64,000 nucleotides of DNA, from positions 1 through 64,000 of the forward strand of contig NZ_VHHP01000003.1 of assembly GCF_006491995.1 (NCBI RefSeq), written 5' to 3'. Of the stretch, positions 43,250 through 56,037 are shown in pieces. Under the pieces are notes generated by a model that saw only the letters and a list, made by a program, of their open reading frames with translations, was not told where the DNA came from and searched no databases. Within the stretch, counting starts at the first letter, position 1. Each line of letters begins with the position of its first letter. Source of the stretch: Metamycoplasma neophronis (GTDB lineage: Bacteria; Bacillota_I; Bacilli_A; Mycoplasmatales; Metamycoplasmataceae). Both the position numbers and the translations under genes were made by a program.

Positions 43250-44293
43250 TTATTTGTAGTCCTCTGGACGACTTAATACCCTTGCTCCGTCTTTTGTAAC
43301 AAGAATGGTATCTTCAATTCTTGCGCCCCCAAGACCTTCAACATATATACCAGGCTCAACGGTAATAATCATTCCTTCTTCAAGAATGACATCTCCCCTA
43401 CCACGACCAACACCTGGAAGTTCATGAACATCAATTCCGACTCCATGACCAGTTGAGTGAGTAAAGAACTTACCATATCCTTTGCTTTCGATATAATCAC
43501 GGCAAATCTTGTCAATTTCATTAGTTGCCATACCTGGTTTTACCGCTTCGCGTCCTAATTTTTGAGCTTCAGCTACAACATCTAAGATATTAACAAGTTC
43601 TGGTTCTTTTGGTTTACCAAAGAAAAATGTTCTAGTAATGTCACTTGCTCATCCTTCAAATTGGGCACCAAAATCACATTTAACAATATCCCCATCAACT
43701 AATTTACGGTTTGTTGGGTGGTGGTGTGGTTCAGCTGCATTGCTTCCAAACGCAATAATTGAATCAAATGATTCTTTTTCTGCACCAAATAAACGCATCA
43801 AGTAGCCTAACTTATTTGAAGCTTCAAGTTCAGTCATACCTTCAACTAAAACTTTTTTAAGTTCCTCGAAGGCTTGTAATGAAATTAAGCAAGCTTCTTG
43901 AACTTTAGCAACTTCTTCTTCATCTTTAATAATTCTGAATTTTTTAGCCGAAACTAAAACAAATTCAGATTTTGGTAACATTGATTTGATATATTCAAAA
44001 GTTTCCAAGTTTAGATAATCTTTTTCAACTCCAACTCTTTTATAATTCTTTTTAGCTAAAAAACTTGATAAAGAATCTTTTTGTAATAGATGAACTTCAA
44101 CATTACGTGCATTTTTTGTTACGTATTCGATGTATCTTCCATCGACAAATAAATGAGCTTTGTCTTTTTCAATTACTAAATATCCATCAGTTGTTTGAAC
44201 ATTAGCATATCATAAACGAGTTTGAGGTGCTTCTGAAATAATCGCATCAAGTTTGTTTTCTTCAAAGATTTTATTTAATTCATTTTTTACCAT
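43250..44293 (-). CDS. pepP: Xaa-Pro aminopeptidase (M24)
   Basis: A 347-residue cytoplasmic metallopeptidase that removes N-terminal residues preceding proline. The N-terminal creatinase-like domain is followed by a pita-bread domain with the five metal ligands visible in order: Asp of CDFGAQF, Asp of SDITRTF, His of STGHGVGIDVHE, Glu of VEPGIY and Glu of ARIEDT. Length is normal. AAGGAG lies eight bases before the ATG at 44293. It follows rpmG by 37 bases and shares its transcript. It separates the stand-alone DUF31 gene from the MIB/F1-like/MIP operon. Confidence 0.93.
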
Positions 44294-44330
44294 ACTAGTA
44301 TTCTCCTTTGGCAATTACAAATATAATTAA

Positions 44331-44483
44331 CTATTTCTTTTCTTTATGGTTTGTGTGAGCATTACATTTTGCACAGTATTTTGTTACTTCCATTTTGTCT
44401 GGATGTAATTTTTTGTTTTTCTTAGTAATGTAATTTTCCATTTTGCAGGCTTCACATCTTAAGGTTAATCCTTCTCTTGGCAT
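44331..44483 (-). CDS. rpmG: 50S ribosomal protein L33 (zinc type)
   Basis: A 50-residue protein [20 protein letters not shown]...[21 protein letters not shown], with paired CxxC motifs that hold zinc, identifying the C+ form of L33. GGAGGAT precedes the ATG at 44483. Confidence 0.93.
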   Translation of the reverse strand: MPREGLTLRCEACKMENYITKKNKKLHPDKMEVTKYCAKCNAHTNHKEKK

Positions 44484-44656
44484 GATATCCTCCTATAAAA
44501 TTAGTTAAAAATTATTATACAATAATAATGTAATAATATTATTTTATATAAAAAAAACATTTTTTTACATAATTGGCTAAAAAGAGCACTTTCAGCATTT
44601 AATTTAATAATTTAAATTTATTTTTTGTGAGATTTACTATCTAAGCTTTAAATAAA

Positions 44657-44676
44657 AAAGCCAACCTAAGTTGACT
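44657..44676 (-). terminator. Terminator of the MIB/F1-like/MIP operon
   Basis: On the minus strand AAGTCAAC/GTTGGCTT (one G-U) with a four-base loop, followed by TTTTTT, overlaps the stop codon of the last operon gene. Confidence 0.8.
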
Positions 44677-47600
44677 TATTTTTTCACCCCATTAGGGAAT
44701 AATGCGGTTTTTAAATTAGTATCACTATATATTTTGCTTAAGTTTTGACGATATGATGCTTTTTGATATTGATAATTTGTACCATCGATTAAATTGTAGC
44801 CATAAATAGTTTTATCACGACTAAAGTTTTGAATGTTTCCGGTTTGTAATAAAGGTGCCATGAACGCTTCACGCATTAAATCACCAAACTCAACGTTTGA
44901 AGCAACCCCATTATAAATACCAATTATTTCACCGAATTGATTATATACTACTGAACCTGATGCCCCATAGTATAATGAACTAAATTTAATCCGGTAATTA
45001 AATCCATAAAATGAAGCTAATGGACGACTTCAAACGTTTGTATAAATTGAAACATTGCCCGAATCTAATGGTGAATCAACATTATTAGTTGCATAGGCAA
45101 ACGCTTTATTGTTAGGAGGTGATTGTAAATAGCTTGTTTTAGTACTATTTCTTTCAGTCGGGTTATTTTCCATTCAGATCGCACCAATTTGAGAGTTGCC
45201 CGGATATCCACCAATATAAACATTTTGTGCATTAGCCAATCCAAATGCAAATGCTGGATTATCGTTGTCAATATTTTTACCTTTTGATAAATAATCTAAT
45301 GACATCATGTAGTTATCATTTTCTTTACTTAAGTTAGGCATTTCTTCAGTAGTTTTAACACGATTAATATATGTATCTACTGCGCCAATTGCTTCAGTAA
45401 ATCATGTTCTTAAATCACTATCAGCTTGGTCCAGATCGACATCCATTTCAATTACACCAAAGTCAGTATAGAACGGGATTTTTCCATTAGTTTTTTCATA
45501 GTTTTTTACTGCACTATAAATACTATTATTTGTTTTAAATTCTTCTCATCTGCTTTGAATGATTTGGCTTCACTGTGAAGTCGCTTCATCATTCATATAA
45601 TCCACAGCCGCAAACACAATTTGAGGATTCGTGAATGCATTAGTTTTTAACATATTGCTTTGGTTAGCTGGTTTTAAATCTAAGATTTTATCTTGGTTAG
45701 TGTAATATTTCATAACACCGGAGTTTGTGTTAATGTGTTCATTTCAACTCTTGTTAGGAATTGAACCAAATGTACTTGGCATTGAAGATTTTCCAATTGT
45801 AAATCCAGTTAAGATATCGCCAGAAGGATCTTCATAATTCAATTCTTTTTGCAATACTTTGTTTTGCATAGAGTTAGAAAAGTGTGCTAAAACGTGCATG
45901 TTTGTAGCAAAGAATAATTTATATTTATTGCCTTCTTGTTTTGCGTAGTCAAGCAATCACATTGTTCCACGTTCGTTATTATATACAACAACCGGATTAG
46001 GACTATTGATTGAATCACCTTCAATGAATGAATATGAAATCGTGAAAGTTCTTTTTCAGATTTCTTTATATATTTCGTCTGCATTCAATGTTTGGTAACG
46101 ATTTACATAGCTTGGGTATTCATTATCGGCAATATTGTACATTGGGAAGTTAGGAAATGGATTGTCATTGCCGGTATGTGATCCGGCATTATTATTATCG
46201 CTTCCGCTAGTATTGCCATTATCGTTTGAATTTGTATTATCACCCGAATTATTGTGTTCATCACCATTTTGATTATTATTCGTATCTTGTCCCGGAAAAT
46301 CTTTTAAAGGATCGTTTTCATTAGGTTGAATTAAAGGCTTAAATTTTTGAGTTTTATCAATGTTTTTCAACAATTCTAAATCTTGTTCAGACAACGGAGT
46401 TCCCAATTTTTTCAAATCAGAAAAGTAATTTAAGATCTTATTTTTATTTTCATTAATTCTTCTAATTAAAACATTGTATGAACTAATAGTTTGCTCTTCT
46501 TTAGCGATAATTTTACTTACATTATTTGCAATATTTAAATAGCTTTTATTAGCCGCTAAATATTCTTCTTCATTAGTTCTTTTTTCTTGATTTAACTGTT
46601 CTAATTGTGCTTGTAATTTCTGAATCTCTGTGGACTTATCAGCTTTAGATGCTGCTGCTTTTTCGTTCTCTAATTCTGTAAGTTCAGCATTAATTTGTTC
46701 TAAATTAGACTGAGTTGTTTGCAATGTACTTTGTTTTGATTGTAAAGTACTTTCAGTTGTTGTCTTTTCATCTGAAAGATTTCTTTTTTGCAATGCAAGT
46801 GTATTAGAATAACTAATTTTGGTGTTAACTTGTAACTCTAAAGCCTCAATGATTTTGTTATTAGATGATTTCTTTTCTAGCTGAGACAATTCATCTTTTT
46901 TCAATCCGATCTCTTGATTAATATTTTCTATTCTTTTGGCTATAGCTGCATCCGTTTCGCCCAATGCATCAAGCAGTTGTTGATTTTTTTCGTTTAGTTT
47001 ATTTTTCTCAGATAATAATGTGTCATTATCTTCAGATAATTTATTTTTAATTGCTCGATCAAAATCTTTAATAACGGTAATATTTTTAGAAAATGTTTCT
47101 TCATTATTCGCTTCTAAAGCTACTGCTTTTAAGGCTGCTAAAAGATTTTCATTGGTTACTTCATATTGCTTTTTGAATTTTAGAAGTGCTTCCATTAACT
47201 CGTTGTTATTTCTTATTTGTAAAACTAAATTTCTATCTATTTTCAATGTATCAGGAGATAAATTATTTAATAAAATTCTGAAAAATGTATTTACATCTTT
47301 ATTGTATTTCGGAATTCCGGCATCAAATGCTTCACCGGTTGTATTGTTATTGATTATGAAAATTAAATTCGATAATAAAAACTTCTTAAATAGAGCAGCA
47401 ATTTCCGGGTACGAACTTTGATATGGAGCAATGAATTTCTTGATTAAGTTTTCAAGGTTATTAACTTGTATTAAAAATTCATTATTTTTTGTTTGAATGT
47501 TGTTTAAAAGTTCGATATGAGCTTCAGTACTTTTAATATTTTCTTTAATTTTAGCAATTTGGCTTTGTAATGCTTTTTGGTTTGTGTTTGAAGTGTTTAG

Positions 47601-48287
47601 TGTGCTTTGCAATTTATTTTTTTGAGATTCTAAGGAAGCAATCTCTGATTTTAGGTTATTAATTAATTCTTGATTTTGTGTATCAGAAACTTCATTATTT
47701 GATTTTAAAGTATTGATTTTAGCTTTTAATTCGCTTACTTCTCTTGATATTGTGCTAATTTGATTATCAATACTTTCAATTGCTTTTTGTTTTGCGTCTA
47801 TTGTGGCTTGTAAAGCTTGAATATCTTTTTGCAATAAATTGATTGTGTTTTGAACTTGCGTCTTATCTTGAGTTTTTTGATTAATTTTCAAATCAATATT
47901 ACTAATTGAATCGCTTTTGTCTTCTTGCAATAACTTATCGATTTGAGCTGAAATTGGCCCTCTTTTTTTATCAATTTCATTTCTAAAATCTAAAAGTGGT
48001 TGCAATTTTGCTTGAGCTGATTCTAGCTCGGCTTTTGCAGTTTTGGCATTTGCTTTTTCAGTATCAATATTTGCCAAAATTGGGTTTAATTTATTCATAT
48101 CATTTTCAAGTAAAACTCTAACATTTAGAATTTCACTTTGAATTTTTTTGATGATCGCTTCTTGTTCGCTTTCTTTAATGTTATTAGCATTATCATTTAA
48201 AACTTTATAACAAGAAATAGCGCTTAATGCTATTAGCGGAGCGCTTAATGATAGAAGTGAATAAATTAAACGTTTTTTCTTTTGCAT
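44676..48287 (-). CDS. MIP-like DUF31 serine protease lipoprotein with long coiled coil (operon gene 10)
   Basis: A 1203-residue lipoprotein: lipobox SAISC (Cys 26), a coiled coil of about 600 residues (35-640), an Asn/Asp/Gly linker, then the DUF31 protease domain. The triad is H798 (FATNMHVL), D942 (DFGVIEMD) and S1110 (GASGSVV). In the MIB-MIP system MIP cleaves the immunoglobulin bound by MIB. The very long coiled coil is far beyond the usual family length and would place the protease away from the membrane. GAGGAAC precedes the ATG, 14 bases after the preceding protease gene. It is the last gene of the operon. Confidence 0.87.
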
Positions 48288-48301
48288 ATTGTTCCTCTTA
48301 A

Positions 48302-50587
48302 TTAATTATTCGTGCTCGAAACAAATTTATATTGTTCAGGAATATTATTAATATCACTGAATAAATAAGTTTGATATGAAGAATCATTTACATATCTAGC
48401 CAATGCTTGACGATAAGAGTCTCTTTGATCAACTCCGCCTCCGTAAATCAAGTCATATTGAGCTAATTTATATTTTCCATAAAAATCATTATAACTATTT
48501 CCGCTTGACCTTAAGGCTTGTACAATTGAAACTAAAGAGTTGCCCAATTGGTCTCCTGATGCATAGTTAATACCAATGATATTATTATTGATATCTCTTA
48601 CCGAAGAACCAGATGCTCCGGTTAACGGTTGTCATGATGCCAAATTGTAACCAAGTCCATAGTTAATGTATTCCCCCAATTGATATGATGAATCATTAAC
48701 GTCTTTAAAATTGCCTAAATCAAAACCAGTTTTATTATTGATTATTGGAGCGGTTATCATAATATCGGTTAATCCTGGTTTATTAACCATATTTTGCATA
48801 GCATATGAACGAGTAAGTGTATTACCCAATTCAGCAACACCTCTATTTTTTGCATTAGATTTGTTAGTTCATAACGAGGTTGTGTATTTTAGATTTTCTC
48901 TATCGATATCGTTCAGTGATCCTTCTTGGATATTATAATCTGTTGAAGCAACAGGAAAACCAACGGCAATATAATTTAAGTTTGATTGTGAAGTTTGAAT
49001 TGGTTTGCCATTGTAATTAATTGACACTTTTTCTTTAATTAAATCAAAGTATTTTTCATTTAAATCAAAATTTGCTGGTTTACCTTTATCAGCTTCATTT
49101 CAGTTTGCAAAATCTGATGTAATTGCTTTGGCTAATGCTTCACGTGTTGTGAATTCTTCATCATTATAACGAGTTTCCCCATTAAGTGTATAAGTTCCTT
49201 TGCTATTTGCTGTTTGTTTAGAAAAGTCAATTTCTAAAACCGCAAAGTCTGCCATTTCTTCTAGATTATGAAAATCATTATTACCTAAATATTGACTAGG
49301 TGATTGATTTAAGAAGTTTGTTGCAGCATAAACAATATTAACTTGTGAAGGTTCTAAATTAACATGATTTACATATGGAGAACGATTTGTTACTTGAAGT
49401 TCAGTATTTAGTGGGGTTTCAGTATTGAAATGATATAAAGATATTGATTTAGTTTCGCCCATAAAACTATTTTCTAATGCTTTATATTTAGCATTAGCTG
49501 CTGAATATTCTTTTAAAATTTCCTGTAACTCAGCATTTAATTCATTGTAACGCTCTGTTTGACCCTTATTTCTTTCCTCTTCTTTGATTTCATTTTGCTT
49601 AGCAAAATATTTAGCTTCTAATGATTTAACTTGTTTATAGGCTGCTTTTAATTCATTTGCTTCTTCTTGAACTCTTGGTTCATTTTTATATTGTTGATGT
49701 GAAGCTGCGTCAAATTGTTTTTTTAATGACAAGGCGACGTGTAAGTTGGTTGCTAAATATCATTTTGTTGGATAAGTTTGATTTGGTTCTAATTTATAAT
49801 CTAAAATTCATGCGGTTCCAAAATATATTCTTCCGTTAACAGTGCCCGAGTTTTCTTGTGTTAATAAATCATTACTATTGTTAATAATAATTGAGTAACT
49901 TTGTAAAACTGCATTTTTATATTTGTCATTAGCTAAAAAACGAGGCTTTCCGCGGTCCATTGGAGCGGCATCTGCAGCATCTGGAGCCAATTTGATTGAC
50001 TGACCCAATGGATTAAGAATAAGGTTGTTATCTTTATCTACTAATGAAAAGTTTTTAATTAATGAATCGGCTAAATAAGCCATTTTATCAGCAGCAGCTT
50101 TTTCATTGAAATTAGCTGGAACTTTGGCCAAAATTTTATTATAAATATCTTTGAAATCTAGACCTGTGTAAGTAGAAATAATGCCTAAAACTCTTGCCAA
50201 ATATTTTGGTTCATTTAGTTTGTATTTTTTAATAATTTCAGCATCATCTGCATTTGTTGGGTATGTATAGTCTGTATCAATTTTTAATTCTTTTAATAAA
50301 TTTAAACCTTGTAAATAAGTTTCTGAGGGGCTATCTGAATGATTTTGGTTTCCGGGATTAGAAGAATTATTATTACCATCATTGTTATTTGAAGAATTAT
50401 TTGAATCGCTTTCGCTTGAAGAAGAATTATTTTGATTTGAATTGGGTTTATCTGATGTATCTGGTTTTGAAGGATTTTGGTTATTAGTATCAGATTGAGG
50501 AGCGTTTGTTTTACACGATGAAACAATCGCAGGAACTGTTAGTAATGATAATAAAGGAAGTGCTGCTAAGATGCTTTTCTTTTTCAT
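48302..50587 (-). CDS. MIP-like DUF31 serine protease lipoprotein (operon gene 9)
   Basis: A 761-residue lipoprotein: lipobox IVSSC (Cys 25), about 70 residues of Asn/Ser/Asp linker, a helical region, then the DUF31 protease domain opening at FGTAWILDY. The triad is H283 (LATNLHVAL), D447 (DFAVLEID) and S659 (GASGSSV). A coiled coil (about 285-370) is inserted between the His and Asp segments, and an NNNNIIGINYASGD strand follows the Ser. AGGAGATT precedes the ATG, four bases after the beta-like gene. Two MIP paralogues in tandem suggest division of labour, for example between antibody classes, which cannot be tested from sequence. Confidence 0.88.
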
Positions 50588-50591
50588 TTAA

Positions 50592-51956
50592 TTAATCTCC
50601 TATTTTAATATCATCAACAGTTGAAATGTATAGGAATTTAGCAGGGTTAACATCAATAAATTCACCCGATAAAATTCTTTCGATTGATTCAATAGTTTTT
50701 TCCAACGGAACATAAACACCTTTATGGTGAGTGAAGTGTTCGGTTGTGTGGAAATATTGAGAGAAAAAGTTTTGTAATTGTAGGGCTTTTTTAACAGTTT
50801 GTTTTGATTCTTGGTCAAGTTCATCAATACCCAAAATTAATAAAACATCTTCAAGTTCTTTATATCTTTGTAAAACTTTTTTAGCTGATAAGATTGCATC
50901 ATAATGTCTTTTGCCAATGATTTTAGGATCAACGATTGCCGAAGTTGATTCAAGCGGGTCACACGCAGGGTAAATATTTTTAGCAGTAACTTCACGAGAT
51001 AAAACTAGCGAACCATTTAAGTGATTGAATACTGCGATAGCAGAAGGGTCAGATAAATCATCCATTGGTAAAAATACAGTTTGAAAACTAGTAATTGCTC
51101 CGTTTTCATTTGTAAATAAACGGTTTTCAACTTGCGAAATATCAGTATTTAATGTTGCTTGATAGCCACCGAATGAAGGTTTTTTATCAAGCGAAGCCGA
51201 AACTTCATTATTAGCTTGTAAGAATCTGAAAATGTTATCAATGAATAACAAAACATTTTCTTTATTTTGATCACGTAAATACTCAGCAGCAGTAATTCCG
51301 ACTGGTACGATGTGCATTCTTGAACCTGCGCTTTCGTTCATTTTCGAAATAAACATGATTGAGTTTTGCATTAAATTAGATTCTTTTAGATCGTTATATA
51401 ATTCAACTCCTTCACGTGAACGTTCACCGGCTCCGATAAATAGTGAAGAAGTTCTTTCTTGTGTTTTTGATAAATTGAAAATAATTTCTTTCATTAAAAC
51501 GGTTTTACCAACTCCGGCACCACCGAAAATACCGATTTTAGAACCTTTCAGAATAGGAACAAAGAAATCGATTACTTTGATACCGGTTTCCATTAATTCA
51601 GGTTTAAATTTATAGTCATTATTTTCGATAATGGTTTCATTCATTTCAACATAATCGAATTTTGTTTTGGTTTCATTTAATGCTTTACCTTTAACATCGA
51701 AAATATGGTTTTTAGTTTTATTGCCAACTGGCACCATAAATGACTTTTTAGTGTTAATAATATTTTCATTAATTTGCATTGCATCATTAGAATCAATAAT
51801 GATGGCATAAACGATATTTTCATTAATAATTTTTTTAACAATTAAAGTTGAGCTTTCATCTTCAGTTGTTAAGATTGTGTTAATTTTAGGTGCTTCTTCA
51901 TTGCTAAAAGTAACTTCGACAACATCTGATCAAATTTTAGTTATTTTGGCTGCCAT
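50592..51956 (-). CDS. F1-like ATPase beta-like subunit (MSC_0618 family)
   Basis: A 454-residue catalytic-type subunit. Walker A GGAGVGKT, GERSREG with its catalytic-type Glu, Walker B LLFIDNIFRF and an SRE...YPACDPLESTS segment are all present, so ATP hydrolysis is expected. The ILGIDELDQESK stretch replaces the DELSEEDK loop of housekeeping beta. It is more divergent than housekeeping AtpD and the N-terminal barrel is short. The ATG at 51956 (GGAG six bases upstream) adds 59 residues to the internal ATG at 51779 and overlaps the alpha-like gene by 20 bases. With the alpha, gamma and epsilon-like genes it forms the hexamer of the F1-like X0 machine. Confidence 0.88.
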
Positions 51957-53487
51957 TATTATCTCCTTTAATGATTTGTTTTGAAATATTTTGAATTAAA
52001 TTGCTATCTGATATAACAAATGTTTGTTTTGCTTCAATATCTCAATTTAAATGATTTAATTCCGAAAATGTTTTGAACATAAAAGCAAAGTAATCTCTGA
52101 TTAGTGTTTCATCAGCTTCAGAACTGGTGATTAATTTTTCAAAGCTACTTTTAGCAACTGAATCTGCTTTAATTAAGTGTTCAATAAATTGAATTGCTAA
52201 GGCAATGTTATCAATACCTTTTAAAATGTTTCAAGCAATTAATTTTGCAGTTAAATACATTGAGGCTTCACTATAGATTGAAATCCCTTTTTGAATAAAT
52301 AGATTTTCAACTAATTGTCCATTAATAATTAATGCGTTTGTTTCGTCGTTTAAATCATATTTTAATGAAGCTAATTTAATGTGACGTTTGTATAGATGAT
52401 AAATTTTTCCAATTTCAGCAGCAACTTTAGCGATGTAAGGTTTTTGCACATTGCCACCTATTCTACTTACTGATAAATCAATATCGATAGCTGGTAATTT
52501 ACCCGAGGCAAATAATTCTGAGTTAGTTACAATTTGACCATCGGTAATTGAAATAACATTAGATGCGATTAAAGATGTAATATCGTTTTCAGTTGTTTGT
52601 AAAATTGGTAAGGCACTAATTGATTTTTTGCCTTTAAATTTACCGCTTCTTTCCAATAGTCTTGAATGAGCAAAGAACATGTCGCCAGGAAACGCTTCTT
52701 TACCAACTGGTTTATTAGTTAATAAGGCAATTTCACGATATATATTAGCATGGTTTGTTAAACTATCGAATACGATTAAAACGTCTTCTTTTTCGCAAAT
52801 ATTTTCAGCATGTGCCATAGCGATATATGGCGCTAAATATTGGTCATATGGATTGCTTGATGATGCATCAATAATCATGGTGTAATCTAGTGCATTATTT
52901 TCTTTTAAAAGATTGTAAATTAAAGCTACCTGTTCTTGGGATTGACCAATTGCCACATAAATACATTTAACGTTTTGATTACGTTGATTGATAATAGTGT
53001 TTAATGCTATATGAGTTTTACCGGTTTTTCTATCACCGATAATTAATTGTCTTTGACCTCTACCAATTGGGATTAATAAATCAATTGAGAAATATCCTGT
53101 ATTTAATTGGGTGGTTAAAGATTCATAATCAAGTAATTTATTTGGTGTGTTGAATGCTTTATTGCTTCCATCATATTTGTTTTTGAACACTTTGTTTTCG
53201 CCGAAAATGTAATTTCCGTCGATATCAATAATGTCTCCAAACATTTCTTTGTATGTAACAACACTTGATTCTTCTTTTGAAGCAGAGACTGCATCACCAA
53301 CTGAAAGGTTTTCAATTTTTCCTTTAGCTAAGCAATATGCTTTATCTTCTGATGCTGAAATGACAATCATTTTAGCAATAATTTCTGATTTTTGTTTCAC
53401 AGCAAAAACTTGATTTGCTGCATAGTTGTATTTTCCTTTTAATTCGATAACATAATCGAATATTGAATTTATCTTAGGTGTTTGCAT
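51937..53487 (-). CDS. F1-like ATPase alpha-like subunit (MSC_0619 family)
   Basis: A 516-residue subunit with the Walker A variant GDRKTGKT and a Walker B-like VLIVFDSLTNHA. SVSRIGG supplies the arginine finger, equivalent to the SVSRVGG of AtpA. The start is set at 53487, six bases after GGAGG; a longer frame from 53502 would begin with TTG inside that ribosome-binding site. The gene ends inside the beta-like gene through a TGA-Trp read-through frame. It is closer to AtpA than any other protein but far shorter in similarity than a housekeeping copy, which supports assignment to the extra F1-like cluster rather than the F1F0 synthase. Confidence 0.87.
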
Positions 53488-53488
53488 T

Positions 53489-55579
53489 TTATACTCCTCC
53501 AATTCCTAAAGCAATAAATGTTGCCGATAAAGCAATCAATATACATAAAGCAATTGCTAATGTGATAATTAAAATTATTTTTTTCTTTTTAGATTTGTTT
53601 TTCATTAGCGAGGTAACAGTTAGACCCAAAATTGCCAAAATAGTTAATACGCTAAAGAATATTCCTAATGAAACATTTACAGTTTTATATGTTGCGTTAC
53701 GCTTGTATTCTTTGATAGTTAATAGATTTTTGTATGCTTCTTTGAACTGAGAAGCTATCTCTTTATCAGTTTCAGGGTTAATAATTTGGTCTAAGCTAAG
53801 TGTGCCAAGGGCATTAAATGACTTAGTGATTTCGGTTAATATTGTTGTGTAAACTAAATAATCACCATAAATATTGAAACCATTTTTTTCTGAAAAACCT
53901 TTTAAAGCTAAAATGTTATTTTTTAAAACATTCAAGCCGTTTTCGAAATTAGCTATGTCTAAATCAAACTTTTTAAAGTTAGCATAAATTACTTTTGAAC
54001 GAACAACTTCATTAATGGATTTTTTAAAATCACTATATGTGCTTTGATAATTAATTGGTAAGTAGCTAAAAAATGTATAACTAATTGTATTCAATAATGT
54101 AATTTCTAAATTCTTCAAACTTCCTAAAAATAAATTATTTAGGGCTTTTGCAAATTCGCTGTTTTCTTCAACGACTGGTTTTTTATTAATGCCAGCATAG
54201 CTTGATTCGAATTTATTATTAATTTCTTGTAATTGGCTTTGGAAATCACTTTGGTAATATAAATTAATTACGCCGTGAATCATGTTATAAACAGTCAATG
54301 ACATTTGTTTATTTGGCAATAAGAGGAAATTCATTTTATCACCAATACCGGTAGCTAGATAAAATCTATGCATAAGCGAATTAATATAAGTAATTTGTGC
54401 TTCTTGGACTAAGGTTTTTTGTAATGAGGTATTTTTTAAAACTTCAATTTTATATTCACGTGATGATGATAAATTAAGTTGATCTTGAATTTTAATGTTT
54501 GCCATTAATTTATCATTATTCATTTCTAAACCAGTAACCGAATATTGGAAACGTGTATTAATTGGGTTATTGAATAAAAACATTAATTGTAAATTATTTT
54601 TATTATTGGCCAATTGAATTAAATCGTTATTTGAACTATTGTAATATTCAAATTTAACATAAGGATTTAAATTTAAAACATTTTGGATATCACTATTATC
54701 TTTAACTGGGTCAATCGGTGGTTGGTCAGGAATAATTGGCGGAACAGTTGGTTTTTGTTTGATATCTTCTTGACTTTGTTCGGCATTAGTGTCTAAATCA
54801 TATTTTAAAAATCTAGGTTTGATGTGTGAACGAATATATTCATTTCATGTACCATATCCATTCGGTAATTTGATTTCAATACCTTTATGTGCTTCGTCAA
54901 ACAATATTTTTGTCAATGGGCGATTATTGTCATCATTTGCATTCAATGTCGGAATATCAGCATCATTGATAAAAATATCATTAAATGAAGTATCTAAACC
55001 TGAAAAATAATCTTCAGTTTTTTTCTTTAGCGTATCTAAATCATCAGTATTAACATAAGGTTTGCCTTCATCACTTAGCTTTTTAAGTCCCAATATGTCA
55101 TCATACGATGTGCCAATTTCTGTGCCAAAAATAATATTGCTAAATTCTTCTTCGCCGTAAGTGAAATTGCCTTTATTTAGATTTTGATTTTCTGAAATTA
55201 CCCGTGGATAAATTATTTCGAAACCATATTTAGATGGATCTTCTTTAATTGCGTCTTTATTTTTTTCAAGATAATCAGCAATTTTTTGTAAATAAACCGC
55301 TCTAACAATGTCTTCTTTACCGTTTGAACTTACTTCATCAGATGAATTAATTAAATCATTAGCTTGGTCACGTAATGAATTAACATTATTATCAATTAAT
55401 TCGCCAATTTGTTCTTTGATTTGTTCATTAATAATATCTTTGAAAGTGCTAAAATTTTCCGCTACTTTAGGAGTACTATTATCTTTTTCGTTTGTATTAG
55501 CCGATACAACGATGGCGGGCAATGTGCTGATTGGCAAACTTAGTGAAGAAAGCAATAGTAATTTATTTATCTTTTTCAT
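53489..55579 (-). CDS. F1-like ATPase-associated membrane subunit (MSC_0620 family)
   Basis: A 696-residue protein: N-terminal signal sequence (about 5-27, no lipobox Cys), a large extracellular helical and beta region with a Pro-rich linker (TVPPIIPDQPPIDP), and two hydrophobic helices at the extreme C-terminus (about 630-655 and 668-694) separated by a Lys-rich loop. It occupies the position of MSC_0620 in the F1-like clusters and is the best candidate for the link between the cytoplasmic F1-like head and the cell surface. The stop lies one base before the alpha ATG, and its own start lies within the epsilon-like gene. Confidence 0.75.
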
Positions 55580-56037
55580 ATTTCTTCATCCTTTATTAAT
55601 GCGAAATTTTCAATGGCTTCTAATTTAAATAATTCTTTTGTAATATCACTAATGTAAAACTCGGCTAATTTATTGATATTTAATTCTAATTCGGCTTTTC
55701 TTAATTTAAGTTCTTGTTTCAAAACTTTGATTTTTTGTGAATTTTCTTTTAATAATTCAACTTGGCTTTCATCAGATTTATAAAAAACTAATTCATCATT
55801 ATATTTAATTGAAATTGTGTCATTTTGGTAATCAATAAAAACGTTGTCTAATAACAAATATCTAACTTGTTTATTCGGAAAAGTTACTTTGAAAAATGAC
55901 TTAATAAAACTTGCTACAGAATTAACATTAATAACTAATCAATTATCTTTTAGCTCATTATTTATCTCAAATTTTTCAATTTCAAATTCATTTTTAAGAA
56001 AGTTTTGAGATGTTAATTTTAAATTAATTTTTTTCAT
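55567..56037 (-). CDS. F1-like ATPase epsilon-like subunit (MSC_0621 family)
   Basis: A 156-residue small subunit with an N-terminal beta-rich half and a C-terminal helical pair (SQKIKVLKQELKLRKAELELNINK), the two-domain plan of F1 epsilon. Assignment rests mainly on size, plan and gene order. Under the mycoplasma code it extends through a TGA (Trp) to a TAA at 55567, overlapping the next gene by 13 bases. Confidence 0.65.

Noticed and set aside
50592..53487. Housekeeping F1F0 ATP synthase atpA/atpD
   Set aside because: No atpB, E, F or H neighbours, short and divergent subunits, and linkage to MIB and DUF31 genes fit the F1-like X0 cluster instead.
53488..53502. Earlier TTG start for the alpha-like gene
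   Set aside because: It would place the start inside the GGAGG ribosome-binding site that serves the ATG at 53487.
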